In this document: positions 7,838 to 15,523 of the stretch, piece after piece | How positions within the stretch are numbered: the stretch's first letter is position 1 | Layout of the letters: each line of letters starts with the position of its first letter | From: DATFCK01 sp963728975 | Lineage (GTDB): Bacteria > Verrucomicrobiota > Verrucomicrobiia > Chthoniobacterales > UBA10450 | Direction of reading: 5' to 3' | Assembly: GCA_963728975.1 (NCBI GenBank) | Contig: CAVSMF010000002.1 | Span: 1 to 64,000, forward strand | DNA: 64,000 nt | Translations under genes and position numbers: made by a program | The notes under the pieces: model-generated | The model's database searches: none | The model's input: the letters and a program-made list of their open reading frames with translations, nothing else | Told to the model about the DNA's origin: nothing

Positions 7838-8207
7838 TTAATGAGTTCGAGGGGAACAGAAAGGAGAACCACCCAACTATTATAAAGCTCAATCTCTAAA
7901 TCACCTTTGGAACGTGAGGCGGCCGCTCGTTGCCTAACCTGAATCCCGCTCCTGCGGCGGGACCGACGCTTCGATTGAGCGGCCCGCCTCCCCGTTCCTC
8001 TTCCAACTGATCGCATTGATCATATTGCTGCTGTCGTTTGAAGCGACATGCACGGATAGGAGTAGGAGCCGTTCGGAAACAATCCAACGCGCAACAAGGA
8101 AGAGGAAGCGCTCCAAAAACCCCACATCAACCCTTCACCACAACACCAAATGAACTAACCACCCACCCACATCCCTCACTCACAATCCTTGACTCCTCTC
8201 ATAGGGG
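7838..8207 (+). ncRNA. Candidate bridge (seeker) RNA region of ISb copy A
   Basis: This is a 370-nt non-coding tail, the place where IS1111-type elements carry their guide RNA. Bases 7915-7928 (GAGGCGGCCGCTCG) pair with 7977-7990 (GAGCGGCCCGCCTC). Inside is a hairpin TCCCGC/GCGGGA (7944-7962), leaving an internal loop whose left side holds GCCTAACC (7932-7939). This is the exact reverse complement of GGTTAGGC, the attC core the element splits. GACATG at about 8046 repeats the element's left end. RNA expression is inferred. Confidence 0.5.
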
Positions 8208-8214
8208 TTAGGCG
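8208..8214 (-). other. attC right end after ISb copy A
   Basis: TTAGGCG completes the attC whose left part is 6576-6694. Confidence 0.75.
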
Positions 8215-8226
8215 AATCGGGTTGCT

Positions 8227-8673
8227 TCAATGCAAGGGTTGAATGTAGGTGATATTTAGTATAGCGCGTTTATTTAGACGATAGCTGCCGAATCCCTGAA
8301 ACCGGCGTTCATACGGGACGGTCTTTCCAAGATACGGCCGCGGCTGATAATGGAAAGTGCCGACCACTCGAACAGAGCGATTCTCAACACGCTTGAAATC
8401 AGCAACTCCCGGCGGCCGACGTGGGTAGTAGCGCGGATCCCAAATGTCTAGCTCCAACCAGATCGAATGATCTAAATTGCCATCCACCGCGCTTTCACTC
8501 GCGAAGAGGTTGCTGTCCTCACTGGTAGTGAGATACCAACCAGTCACGTCGATACGCTTACCGAGAAACCTCTCAGGCGTGGCAAGCAACTGCCGGACGC
8601 TCACTTTCACCGGCGCGTCTGCGGCCGCAAGGCTGTCGCAGAACATCAAAAGAATTAAGCCACAACGCACCAT
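8227..8673 (-). CDS. Cassette: secreted protein, possible OB-fold
   Basis: This is a 148-aa protein with a signal peptide (VRCGLILLMFCDSLAAADA). The mature part begins VKVSVRQLLATPERFLGKRIDVTGWYLTT, a pattern seen in small OB-fold-like exported domains, and later has SVRVVGTFHYQPRPYLG. It is probably periplasmic. No enzymatic motif is seen. The ATG is two bases from the attC core. Its own attC was split by ISb, so this cassette should no longer excise on its left side. Confidence 0.78.
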   Translation of the reverse strand: MVRCGLILLMFCDSLAAADAPVKVSVRQLLATPERFLGKRIDVTGWYLTTSEDSNLFASESAVDGNLDHSIWLELDIWDPRYYPRRPPGVADFKRVENRSVRVVGTFHYQPRPYLGKTVPYERRFQGFGSYRLNKRAILNITYIQPLH

Positions 8674-8675
8674 AC

Positions 8676-8799
8676 GCCTAACGAGAACAAGATCAGCTAC
8701 GGCTCTTTAGACCGAGCCTCACCCGAAGTGAAGATAGGTTAGTCATGATAAAATGTAAACCCGTACCGGAGAGCCGTTAGCTGAATCGCCTGGTTAGGT
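8676..8799 (-). other. attC site, 124 bp
   Basis: Cores GCCTAAC and GTTAGGT. Inner type GCTACGGCTCTTTAGACCGAG...GGAGAGCCGTTAGCTGAATC. The right core supplies the TAA stop of the gene at 8794-9168. Confidence 0.88.
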
Positions 8800-9168
8800 C
8801 TTCTTCCGTGGGAGCTCACGATGAAACATCTGCTTGCTGCCGCGATGAAGTGTGACGGACACTACGATAGCTTCGCCCGGCTTCCACAATCCGAGGTGCG
8901 ATGGATTCACGTATACGAACTCAAGCTGATAACCGTCTCTAAGCGCGACAGAACCCCTGCAATTCACCACGCAGTATATCTCGGCCGCGTCGAACCCGTG
9001 GCTGTCGCGCAGAAACGGGCGAAGCTGATCCCACTGACGTGAGAATGCTTGCTTGCCGATGAATGAAGCACACACGCGCTTTAGCTGAGCAAGCTCTGAG
9101 CTGGCCGAAGGCGCGTCAGCGGCCCACGCGATCAGTGGCGCGATCACAATTGCTGCGAAGACTCGCAT
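8794..9168 (-). CDS. Cassette: secreted hypothetical protein
   Basis: This is a 124-aa protein. The signal peptide MRVFAAIVIAPLIAWAADA is followed by a helical stretch (SELAQLKRVCASFIGKQAF), a pair of cysteines (EIYCVVNC) that could form a disulfide, and a strand-rich end (QLEFVYVNPSHLGLW). No known family. The stop codon is made by the attC core itself (CCTAAC), as in several other cassettes here, so the reading frame ends exactly at the recombination site. Confidence 0.78.
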   Translation of the reverse strand: MRVFAAIVIAPLIAWAADAPSASSELAQLKRVCASFIGKQAFSRQWDQLRPFLRDSHGFDAAEIYCVVNCRGSVALRDGYQLEFVYVNPSHLGLWKPGEAIVVSVTLHRGSKQMFHRELPRKKT

Positions 9169-9170
9169 AG

Positions 9171-9293
9171 ACCTAACGAGACGGAGCTGAGCGACCGCCG
9201 CCGAGGGCGAGCGCCGCTTTGGCTGGAAATGCTTTATTCATCTGAAATGTGGGCGCGCAACGGGTGGCGGTTCGCTCGAGCGATTGGTTAGAT
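9171..9293 (-). other. attC site, 123 bp
   Basis: Cores ACCTAAC and GTTAGAT. The left arm has GAGACGGAGCTGAGCGACC and the right GGGTGGCGGTTCGCTCGAGC. Confidence 0.88.
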
Positions 9294-9527
9294 CTATTTG
9301 TCTCGCTCGAGTGCTTTAGCGATGCGTTCCAAAAGAGCCTCAATCTTTGGCATTTGGTCGATCTGGTGCTGAAGATACTCCCGCTGCAGTTTTGCTACCG
9401 GCGATTTAAGCTGTCGCCTGAATAAGAAATACAGAATCAGAAGAAAAAACGCGAGCGGCAGAAAACCGACAAGGGTCTCCGTTAAACTGGTCGCGGCGAG
9501 AGTCGGTGTGAACAGTAATGTATGCAT
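9294..9527 (-). CDS. Cassette: small membrane protein with coiled-coil tail
   Basis: This is a 77-aa protein with one membrane segment (about residues 18-36, LVGFLPLAFFLLILYFLFR) followed by a positively charged turn and an amphipathic helix rich in Gln, Glu and Lys (LQREYLQHQIDQMPKIEALL). The shape resembles other one-span cassette proteins at 16065 and 18082. No function can be assigned. The ATG lies 33 bases inside the cassette, leaving room for a ribosome site. Confidence 0.75.
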   Translation of the reverse strand: MHTLLFTPTLAATSLTETLVGFLPLAFFLLILYFLFRRQLKSPVAKLQREYLQHQIDQMPKIEALLERIAKALERDK

Positions 9528-9559
9528 TGTAAGGAATGGATATCAGCGATTGCGCATAG

Positions 9560-9682
9560 ATCTAACGAGACAAAGCTGAGCTACCGCCACCGGAGGCGAG
9601 CGGGAACTGCAACGGAAGAGATTTAGTCATCTAAAAAGTAAACGCGCGACGGGTGGCGGTTAGCTCCAGCGTCTGGTTAGAT
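9560..9682 (-). other. attC site, 123 bp
   Basis: Cores ATCTAAC and GTTAGAT. It is nearly identical to the attC at 4490 and is attached to repeated cassette copy C. Confidence 0.9.
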
Positions 9683-9843
9683 CGAAACCGTGCCATCTCG
9701 CGATAGCGGCCACGGTTTCGCAACTGATAAATCGCGGAATGATCCCAAAGGTTCATCGAATCCAGATGACGCGCTGAACTCATGATACCGCGAACTCTTC
9801 GGCGAGACAAGAACGGCGACTCATCATCGCAGCGGGTGTTTCG
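9683..9843 (-). repeat. Repeated cassette body, copy C (161 bp)
   Basis: The CGAAACCGTG/CACGGTTTCG inverted repeat is intact. The body differs from copies A and B by scattered substitutions without length change. Confidence 0.8.
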
Positions 9844-9966
9844 ATCTAACGAGAATAAGCTGAGCGACCGCCACCGAGGGCGAGCATGGCCTGCAATGGA
9901 AGGGATATAGTCATCTTAAAGGTCAACGCGCAACGGGTGGCGGTTAGCTCCAGCGTCTGGTTAGAT
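9844..9966 (-). other. attC site, 123 bp
   Basis: Cores ATCTAAC and GTTAGAT. It has the repeat-cassette type and is attached to copy D. Confidence 0.9.
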
Positions 9967-10127
9967 CGAAACCGTGCCATCTCGCGATAGCGGCTCTCGC
10001 CTCGCTGCAAACACGAGGCAGAATGATCAGAAAGATTCATCGAAAACAGACGACGCGCTGAACTCAGGATATCGGAAACTCTGTGGCGACACAAGAATGA
10101 CGACTCATCATCGCAGCGGGCGTTTGG
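9967..10127 (-). repeat. Repeated cassette body, copy D (161 bp)
   Basis: The left arm CGAAACCGTG is kept but the right arm is replaced by CTCTCGCCTCGCTGCAAACACG, so the terminal stem is lost. The right half still matches the family. Confidence 0.8.
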
Positions 10128-10250
10128 ATCTAACGAGAAAGAGCTGAGCTGCCGCCACCGAGGGCGGGCTCGGCTCGAAGGGAAAGTGTTTTAGCCATTT
10201 GAAATGTAAACGCGTGGCGGGTGGCGGTTAGCTCCAGCGTCTGGTTAGAT
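10128..10250 (-). other. attC site, 123 bp
   Basis: Cores ATCTAAC and GTTAGAT. It has the repeat-cassette type and is attached to copy E. Confidence 0.9.
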
Positions 10251-10385
10251 CGAAACCGTGCCATCTCGCGATAGCGGCCACGGTTTCGCATCTGATCACG
10301 GACTGAATGATCCACTGGTTTCAACGATATCGGAAACTCTGCGGCGACACAAGAATGACGACTCATTATCGCAGCGGGTGTTTGG
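10251..10385 (-). repeat. Repeated cassette body, copy E (135 bp, deleted)
   Basis: It lacks 26 bp compared with the other copies. The inverted repeat is intact, but the deletion is not a multiple of three and breaks the minus-strand frame that is open in the other copies. Confidence 0.78.
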
Positions 10386-10508
10386 ATCTAACGAGAACAA
10401 GATCAGCTACGGCCTTCTCCGAGGCTGAACTGGAATGAATGGTAACCTAGTCATCACAAAAGGTAAACCCGTACCGGTAAGGCCGTTAGCTGCATCGACT
10501 GGTTAGAC
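10386..10508 (-). other. attC site, 123 bp
   Basis: Cores ATCTAAC and GTTAGAC. Inner type GCTACGGCCTTCTCCGAGGC...GGTAAGGCCGTTAGCTGCATC. The gene at 10486-10887 reads a few codons into it. Confidence 0.88.
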
Positions 10509-10887
10509 CAACGATGAACTTAACATCAAGTGGTATTTGTCCATGACCAGGCATGACTCGCCAGCCGCTGGTGACACGTCGAAGAGCCAAGTAGCCGGTC
10601 CCACTCGCGTTCTGATGAAGAAACGAATCGCCCTCGGTGTCATCCCAGTGATCCCAGTAAGACACCTCAATACGTGAAGAGGAAAGAACCGTGACACGGA
10701 ATATGACGGCCTTGGGAGCGAGTTTCGAGAGCCTGAGCCGTGTGGCATGTAGCGCATTCTGAAGATCGGACGCGGATACGAGCTCAGGGTGACCCTCGAC
10801 GGGCGCTTCGACATGGCGATTCGCCGATAGTGGCGTTCCACACGAAATCAACAACCCAGCAAGCGCAAGGACAGACAAACCGTGCAT
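10486..10887 (-). CDS. Cassette: lipoprotein, paralogue of 19652-20071
   Basis: This is a 133-aa lipoprotein with lipobox LLISC (Cys at about 16). The mature part has a helix LQNALHATRLRLSKLAPKA, then FRVTVLSSSRIEVSYWDH, GYLALRRVTSGWRVMPGHG. The cassette protein at 19652 has the same order (ARLATLAPWSPIFRVIVVSPSR, GYLLIERGSAGWRIAPGHG), so the two cassettes carry members of one family, clearly diverged. The last eight codons lie inside the attC. No function is known. Confidence 0.8.
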   Translation of the reverse strand: MHGLSVLALAGLLISCGTPLSANRHVEAPVEGHPELVSASDLQNALHATRLRLSKLAPKAVIFRVTVLSSSRIEVSYWDHWDDTEGDSFLHQNASGTGYLALRRVTSGWRVMPGHGQIPLDVKFIVGLTSRCS

Positions 10888-10889
10888 AG

Positions 10890-11006
10890 GTCTAACGAGA
10901 ACAAGATCAGCTACGCCTTCCGAGAGCGAGCATGATCTGGAATGAATGGGGTTTAGTCATTTGAAAAGTGAACGCGGTACGGGAAGGCGTTAGCTGCATC
11001 GTCTGG
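10890..11006 (-). other. attC site, left part, interrupted by ISb copy B
   Basis: The core GTCTAAC starts the site, which ends GCATCGTCTGG at the element. The remainder, TTAGGCG, is at 12520-12526. Confidence 0.88.
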
Positions 11007-11057
11007 ATGACATGTTGAGGATTGCCGGGTGCGGGTTTGGGACCTACACCCGACAAT

Positions 11058-12149
11058 ATGAATAGTATCAGAGATACTGAGTTGTCCTCACACGAGGGAA
11101 CCCGCAGCCAGTTTAATGGCAGCACTGGGCTGATCAAGCTTGGGATTGATGTGCACCAGAACTTTTACATGGTGGTAATGCAGGAAGGAGGCACCAATCC
11201 CAAACCACCCCAGCGTTTTACTAAACCGGCGTTTCTCCACTGGGCAGCCAAGCTGGCTCGGCGGGGAACTCAAATCTACGCCGTTTACGAAGCGTGCGGA
11301 TTTGGCTTCTGCCTCCAGCGTCAGCTCAGCGCTCTGGGTATCAGCTGCTACGTGGTCTGCCCGGAAAAACTCGACCGGCACAATAAACGGGTAAAGACCG
11401 ATCGGGTCGATGCCAAAGCCCTCTGCTTAAAACTGGACAGCTTTGTTCAAGGCAACCGGGAAGCCATGGCGATCGTGCGCGTGCCCAGCGAAAAAGAGGA
11501 ACAAGCCCGAGCGATCCACCGGCAGCGCGAACAGTTAGTCAAAGCGCGCAAACAACTCGAAGCCCAGGGCCGCAGTCTCATGGTCAATCACGGGCTGGAA
11601 CCGGTCCAGCAATGGTGGAAGGGACGCACCTTTGCCAGGCTCGAAGTTCCTCAGTGGATGCGACAGCTGCTGGCAAACAGTCAACCAATCCTTGTGGCAT
11701 TGGAAGAGAAGATCCGGGCGCTGACTCAACAACTGGAAGCGGCCGCCGGCCCGGGTCAGCCCCGCGGTTTTGGCAGACTCACCAGCGTGGTTATCGATCG
11801 GGAGGTAGGCCAATGGCAGCGGTTCAGTAATCGGCGGCGGGTGGGCAGTTACACCGGGCTGTGCCCCGGAGAACACAGTAGCGGCAATACCCGGCTTCAA
11901 ACCTGTGTCACCAAACATGGCAATCCGCGCTTACGGGCCGCCCTGGTCGAAGCGGCCTGGCGACTGGTCCGTTTCCAGCCCAACTATAAACCGGTCGTAA
12001 AATGGAGACGAATTCTGGCTAAAGGCGCTCTGGCCACAGGCCCGGCGCGCAAAAAAGCCATCGTCGCTGTGGCTCGCCAGCTCGCCGTCGATCTCTGGCG
12101 CATCCGTACCGGCCAGGCCACACCCGAGCAACTGGGATTCACTATTTAA
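11058..12149 (+). CDS. IS1111-type (IS110-family) transposase, ISb copy B
   Basis: It is 363 aa and identical in sequence to the product of 6746-7837, with the DEDD motifs (GIDVHQ, VYEACG, KTDRVDAKAL) and the Transposase_20 domain intact. Full identity of the two copies, synonymous sites included, points to recent transposition in this lineage. Both copies read rightward, against the cassette genes, as expected if the element recognises attC in one orientation only. Confidence 0.92.
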   Translation: MNSIRDTELSSHEGTRSQFNGSTGLIKLGIDVHQNFYMVVMQEGGTNPKPPQRFTKPAFLHWAAKLARRGTQIYAVYEACGFGFCLQRQLSALGISCYVVCPEKLDRHNKRVKTDRVDAKALCLKLDSFVQGNREAMAIVRVPSEKEEQARAIHRQREQLVKARKQLEAQGRSLMVNHGLEPVQQWWKGRTFARLEVPQWMRQLLANSQPILVALEEKIRALTQQLEAAAGPGQPRGFGRLTSVVIDREVGQWQRFSNRRRVGSYTGLCPGEHSSGNTRLQTCVTKHGNPRLRAALVEAAWRLVRFQPNYKPVVKWRRILAKGALATGPARKKAIVAVARQLAVDLWRIRTGQATPEQLGFTI

Positions 12150-12519
12150 TTAATGAGTTCGAGGGGAACAGAAAGGAGAACCACCCAACTATTATAAAGC
12201 TCAATCTCTAAATCACCTTTGGAACGTGAGGCGGCCGCTCGTTGCCTAACCTGAATCCCGCTCCTGCGGCGGGACCGACGCTTCGATTGAGCGGCCCGCC
12301 TCCCCGTTCCTCTTCCAACTGATCGCATTGATCATATTGCTGCTGTCGTTTGAAGCGACATGCACGGATAGGAGTAGGAGCCGTTCGGAAACAATCCAAC
12401 GCGCAACAAGGAAGAGGAAGCGCTCCAAAAACCCCACATCAACCCTTCACCACAACACCAAATGAACTAACCACCCACCCACATCCCTCACTCACAATCC
12501 TTGACTCCTCTCATAGGGG
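12150..12519 (+). ncRNA. Candidate bridge (seeker) RNA region of ISb copy B
   Basis: This is the same 370-nt tail as in copy A. The paired arms are at about 12227-12240 and 12289-12302, and the loop sequence GCCTAACC at 12244-12251 is complementary to the split attC core GGTTAGGC. Confidence 0.5.
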
Positions 12520-12526
12520 TTAGGCG
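12520..12526 (-). other. attC right end after ISb copy B
   Basis: TTAGGCG completes the attC whose left part is 10890-11006. It belongs to the cassette gene at 12545. Confidence 0.75.
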
Positions 12527-12544
12527 CTTCGTCAGGTCCCTACG

Positions 12545-13006
12545 TCACCAAAGGAGATGCAAGTTGGGGAACAACGCATTGAGCAGCAAAGCAAAGAGAA
12601 TCAGACCAATGCCAATAGCCATCAATAAGCATGAGCCAGTTAGCCCAGCGCAGCCTGAGGAGGCAGGTGTGGGTTCACTCCTAGCGGGTTCGATCTGGTT
12701 TGTTTTCTTGGCCTTCAGCCCGCTCGCAGGTGCGGGGCGCCCCTCGTGCTGTGGTGTGGTGGCTGAGGCGCTGGTGCTCGACCCAGGAGCGAGTATCGCT
12801 CTCACAGTTTCTGCTGGGTTATCGCGAGCGCTCAGATAGAACTCGCCCACTCGCGAGTTATCTGGGATAGCATATAGTGCCTGCCCGGATTGCCAGCGCG
12901 CTGCTACAGGCTGATGCTCGACTACAACTAAGTACCTACCACCATCGCTCAGATGGATGGCTCCTCTGTCGAGCGGTTTAGTAACAATGACTTCTTCTGA
13001 ATTCAT
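12545..13006 (-). CDS. Cassette: tail-anchored membrane protein
   Basis: This is a 153-aa protein. The N-terminal soluble domain (about 1-80) starts MNSEEVIVTKPLDRGAIHLS and includes RYLVVVEHQPVAARW. A Ser/Thr/Pro/Ala-rich linker follows (about 85-120), then a C-terminal membrane segment (SCLLMAIGIGLILFALLLNA). With no signal peptide it should be anchored by its tail with the bulk in the cytoplasm. The start at 13006 was chosen because the longer frame begins inside attC. No family is recognised. Confidence 0.72.
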   Translation of the reverse strand: MNSEEVIVTKPLDRGAIHLSDGGRYLVVVEHQPVAARWQSGQALYAIPDNSRVGEFYLSARDNPAETVRAILAPGSSTSASATTPQHEGRPAPASGLKAKKTNQIEPARSEPTPASSGCAGLTGSCLLMAIGIGLILFALLLNALFPNLHLLW

Positions 13007-13021
13007 ACGTGTGGCATAAAC

Positions 13022-13144
13022 GCCTAACGAGAACAAGCTGAGCCACCGCTCACGACAACGAGGCTGGATACGAATAAATGTGTGTTAGTCATCGAAAGTA
13101 AAGCTGTACACGGGTGAGCGGTTGGCTGCATCGACTGGTTAGAC
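13022..13144 (-). other. attC site, 123 bp
   Basis: Cores GCCTAAC and GTTAGAC. Inner type CCACCGCTCACGACAACGAGG...CACGGGTGAGCGGTTGGCTGC. Confidence 0.88.
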
Positions 13145-13146
13145 GG

Positions 13147-13692
13147 TTAGTAAAACGCGCAATTATCCATCGCAAAATACAATTCTTTTGCAGGCGCAGG
13201 AACCGCGCCCGGAGTGTAAGCAACCTCGAGCGTGTAGGTAGTGTTCGGCTGGAATTGAAAGTAGCTTTGGTCCCCGGCGTAAACTGAAAACAATCCGCGA
13301 TTTTGTTCGCTCCAACCGGCACTGGATACTTTAACCTCAGCTGAATGTAATGTCGTGTGACGAGTGTCACGAACTGTGAAGCGGAAGGTTGCCGTCACGG
13401 AGGCCTGTTTTTCTCGCGCCATAGCAAGGTTCGGCTGGTAAAAGCGTAACGATATACCTGTCAGCGGACGGGAAGTTTGCGGGACATTCGAAAGCCGGTA
13501 CGACGCGGAATATGGCTGAGAGGCATCGAATTTAGGAAAGTCGATCCCGTAGCCACCTCCAAAAAGATTTGAACAAGTATAAACGGTCCCATCTCCTGCG
13601 TACCGCTTCGCCTGAGCCCACATCGCGACGCTACCCGGAATGCCGCAGTTGGTTAATGCCAAGCAAGCAACCACCAGAGGGAACGTTCTCAC
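13147..13692 (-). CDS. Cassette: lipoprotein of unknown function
   Basis: This is the largest single-domain cassette product, 181 aa. The signal ends LALTNC (lipobox-like, Cys at about 16). The mature part is strand-rich with many aromatic residues (YTCSNLFGGGYGIDFPKFD, TYTLEVAYTPGAVPAP) and ends DNCAFY. A pair of cysteines (YTC and DNC) could form a disulfide. It may be a beta-sandwich on the periplasmic face of a membrane. GTG start, two bases from the attC core. Confidence 0.76.
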   Translation of the reverse strand: MRTFPLVVACLALTNCGIPGSVAMWAQAKRYAGDGTVYTCSNLFGGGYGIDFPKFDASQPYSASYRLSNVPQTSRPLTGISLRFYQPNLAMAREKQASVTATFRFTVRDTRHTTLHSAEVKVSSAGWSEQNRGLFSVYAGDQSYFQFQPNTTYTLEVAYTPGAVPAPAKELYFAMDNCAFY

Positions 13693-13693
13693 C

Positions 13694-13818
13694 GTCTAAC
13701 GCGAATAAGATCAGCTACACCTTCCGAGAACGAGGCTGAACTACAATGGATGATACACTAATCATTTTAAAAAGTGAACGCTGAACGGGAAGGTGTTAGC
13801 TGCATCGTCTGGTTAGAT
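13694..13818 (-). other. attC site, 125 bp
   Basis: Cores GTCTAAC and GTTAGAT. The left arm reads AACGCGAATAAGATC instead of the usual AACGAGAACAAG. Inner type as at 5329. Confidence 0.88.
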
Positions 13819-13822
13819 CTCA

Positions 13823-14374
13823 TTAGTGACTAGAACCAGATCTTTCGATCTGCTTGATAATTGCAGCATCCTTCATTTCTTTCGCCCAGTCTAGCGGCGA
13901 CTTCCCTTGAGCATCTCTGATATTAACTCGGGAGCCGTGCTTAAGAAGGATCGCCACAAGATCGCTGCGCTTGTTATGAACGGCATAAAAGAGCGGTGTC
14001 CAGCCATTTGTCTGCCCAAATTGGTTCTTCGCCTTGCGAAGATTGGGATTTGCCCCATGCTCTAAGAGAACCTCGGCGATCCGAGCGTCTGTGTGAGCAA
14101 ATGATCCCATCGCCCACTCGAGCGGTGACGTGCCGCCAAAGGCCTCATTAGGGTTTGCGCCCTGGCGAAGCAAGGCTTCAACTTGATGCGCGTCGTTATC
14201 CATGACGGCCTGCAACAGATCGGGAACAGGCACTGGTGAACCGAGCGGTCCGTGCGGGTAATATGCTGCTTTCGGCCGCGCGAGGAGCGGAGGAGGACTC
14301 GGTGTTTGCGCCAGGGAGGTGCCAACTAGAACAATGCTGAGCGCGAACACACCAATAATCGAAACAGCGCGCAC
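13823..14374 (-). CDS. Cassette: exported ankyrin-repeat protein
   Basis: This is a 183-aa protein with a signal peptide (VSIIGVFALSIVLVGTSLAQ) and a proline-rich linker, then at least four ankyrin repeats from about residue 50: AVMDNDAHQVEALLRQGANPN, the TSPLEWAM unit with EVLLEHGANPN, the WTPLFYAVHNKR unit with AILLKHGSRVN, and KSPLDWAKEMKDAA. Ankyrin repeats bind proteins, and in the periplasm such proteins often act as inhibitors or immunity factors, but no partner is seen here. GTG start at 14374, next to attC. Confidence 0.85.
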   Translation of the reverse strand: MRAVSIIGVFALSIVLVGTSLAQTPSPPPLLARPKAAYYPHGPLGSPVPVPDLLQAVMDNDAHQVEALLRQGANPNEAFGGTSPLEWAMGSFAHTDARIAEVLLEHGANPNLRKAKNQFGQTNGWTPLFYAVHNKRSDLVAILLKHGSRVNIRDAQGKSPLDWAKEMKDAAIIKQIERSGSSH

Positions 14375-14377
14375 GAG

Positions 14378-14501
14378 ATCTAACGAGAACAAGATCAGCG
14401 ACACCTTCCGGGGCGAGGCTGAACTGCAATGAATGATACACTGGCCATGTTAAAAAGTAAACGCGGCACGGGAAGGTGTTCGCTGGATCGCCCGGTTAGG
14501 T
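14378..14501 (-). other. attC site, 124 bp
   Basis: Cores ATCTAAC and GTTAGGT. Inner type GCGACACCTTCCGGGGCGAGG...GGAAGGTGTTCGCTGGATC. The right core gives the stop of 14496-14867. Confidence 0.88.
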
Positions 14502-14867
14502 CCCTCCGTAGCGTGCGCCATCCATAGTGAATCTGATCGGGATCTTCACTTGCGGGATACTCTTAGCAAATCCCGGTTGGAACCGCCACTCTCGAAATGT
14601 GAGAACACAGCTCCGGTCTAATACGGCGTGCCCTGTACTCTCTGCGACTTCGACCGATTTGACACTGCCATTTGGCCGAAGCCGCAGAAGGAATACTCCG
14701 CTCCCTTCCAGATGCCTGGCTCGCGCCCATTCAGGATACTCGGGCTTCGGGCAATACAACGGGACCCACCCATTGGGCCCATACCGCGGGGGCGTCGCGG
14801 ATTGCTGTCCTGCAACGACGCTGTGGGTAATAACAAGGGCACTGATTATCGGCACGATCTGCCTCAT
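14496..14867 (-). CDS. Cassette: exported TonB C-terminal domain protein
   Basis: This is a 123-aa protein. The signal peptide MRQIVPIISALVITHSVVAG is followed by a TonB-like C-terminal domain: CPKPEYPEWARARHLEGSG, FLLRLRPNGSVKSVEVAES, TGHAVLDRSCVLTFREWRF and PIRFTM. The fold is that of energy-transducer C-termini, but there is no linker of the length needed to reach the outer membrane. It is a relative of the cassette protein at 2066. The stop codon is in the attC core. Confidence 0.83.
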   Translation of the reverse strand: MRQIVPIISALVITHSVVAGQQSATPPRYGPNGWVPLYCPKPEYPEWARARHLEGSGVFLLRLRPNGSVKSVEVAESTGHAVLDRSCVLTFREWRFQPGFAKSIPQVKIPIRFTMDGARYGGT

Positions 14868-14869
14868 AG

Positions 14870-14992
14870 ACCTAACGAGAATAAGATCAGCGTATCGCTA
14901 CTGGGAGCGGCGCTGTGCTTTTGGTGGAGGGTGCAGTCATTGAAAGCTTTGTTGCTGGCCGGGTAGCGATTCGCTGCATCGTCCGGTTAGAC
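14870..14992 (-). other. attC site, 123 bp
   Basis: Cores ACCTAAC and GTTAGAC. The inner type GCGTATCGCTACTGGGAGCGG is shared only with the site at 16369. Confidence 0.88.
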
Positions 14993-15396
14993 CGGGGCAA
15001 CTTCACCTCATTTGCCGGAACAGATGAATAAAACGCCTCGACCAGATATCCCGGAATGGACCGCATCCGCTTGCGAGTCCCCCATGGCACGAATTCCCTG
15101 GTATCGAAATGCGTGACCTCTCTTCCGTCTCGCCGCTGCACCACGGTCCAAGAAATCTGAAATCCCTGTGACGTTTTCTTCAAGAGCTTCGCGTGCATAG
15201 CAACCGAGGCGAGCCGATCGGCAGAGACTTCTGAATAATCAAACTGAATGGCGGAGCCGACCGTACCGATCTCTTGAAACGAGCGGCCTTCGATCGGAAA
15301 AACGACGCGGACCAGTAAGAACGGTTGCGGGTTCGACTGCGCTTCCACCAAACCACAGCCGACAAAAAGCAAGACGGAAGCCAGAGCGTGTTTCAT
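14887..15396 (-). CDS. Cassette: secreted protein reading into its attC
   Basis: This is a 169-aa open frame. The signal peptide is MKHALASVLLFVGCGLVEAQ, and the VGCG stretch could instead be a lipobox. The body has FLLVRVVFPIEGRSFQEIG and SQGFQISWTVVQRRDGREV, strand-rich and of no known family. The frame passes through the attC core without a stop, so the last 35 or so residues (from about PRSNRTMQRIA) are encoded by attC. The functional protein probably ends near residue 134. Confidence 0.7.
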   Translation of the reverse strand: MKHALASVLLFVGCGLVEAQSNPQPFLLVRVVFPIEGRSFQEIGTVGSAIQFDYSEVSADRLASVAMHAKLLKKTSQGFQISWTVVQRRDGREVTHFDTREFVPWGTRKRMRSIPGYLVEAFYSSVPANEVKLPRSNRTMQRIATRPATKLSMTAPSTKSTAPLPVAIR

Positions 15397-15399
15397 GAG

Positions 15400-15523
15400 G
15401 TCTAACGAGAATAAGATCAGCCACCGCTGATGACAGCAAAACTGGTTTGGAATGAATGTGCGTTAATCATCGAAAAGTGAGGCCGTACGCGGTGAAGCGG
15501 TTGGCTGCATCGTTTTGTTAGGT
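15400..15523 (-). other. attC site, 124 bp
   Basis: Cores GTCTAAC and GTTAGGT. The right end reads GCATCGTTTTGTTAG instead of GCATCGCCTGGTTAG. It is similar to the site at 2425. Confidence 0.87.

Larger units (their letters stand above)
6695..8207 (+). mobile_element. ISb copy A, IS1111-type element inserted in attC core
   Basis: This 1513-bp element lies between CTGG and TTAGGCG, that is, inside the right attC core at G^TT. Subterminal ends share AGGATTG in inverted orientation (GTTGAGGATTG near the left end, CAATCCTTGAC near the right). It appears base-for-base identical to the element at 11007-12519, so movement was recent. The IS1111-attC group is known to target integron attC sites, and position and orientation here fit it. 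Confidence 0.92.
11007..12519 (+). mobile_element. ISb copy B, IS1111-type element inserted in attC core
   Basis: It is 1513 bp and appears identical to 6695-8207, including the non-coding tail. The left flank ends CGTCTGG and the right flank begins TTAGGCGCTTCG, so the insertion point in attC is exactly the same as for copy A although the two attC sites differ elsewhere. Only the conserved end of attC is therefore needed for targeting. Confidence 0.92.
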
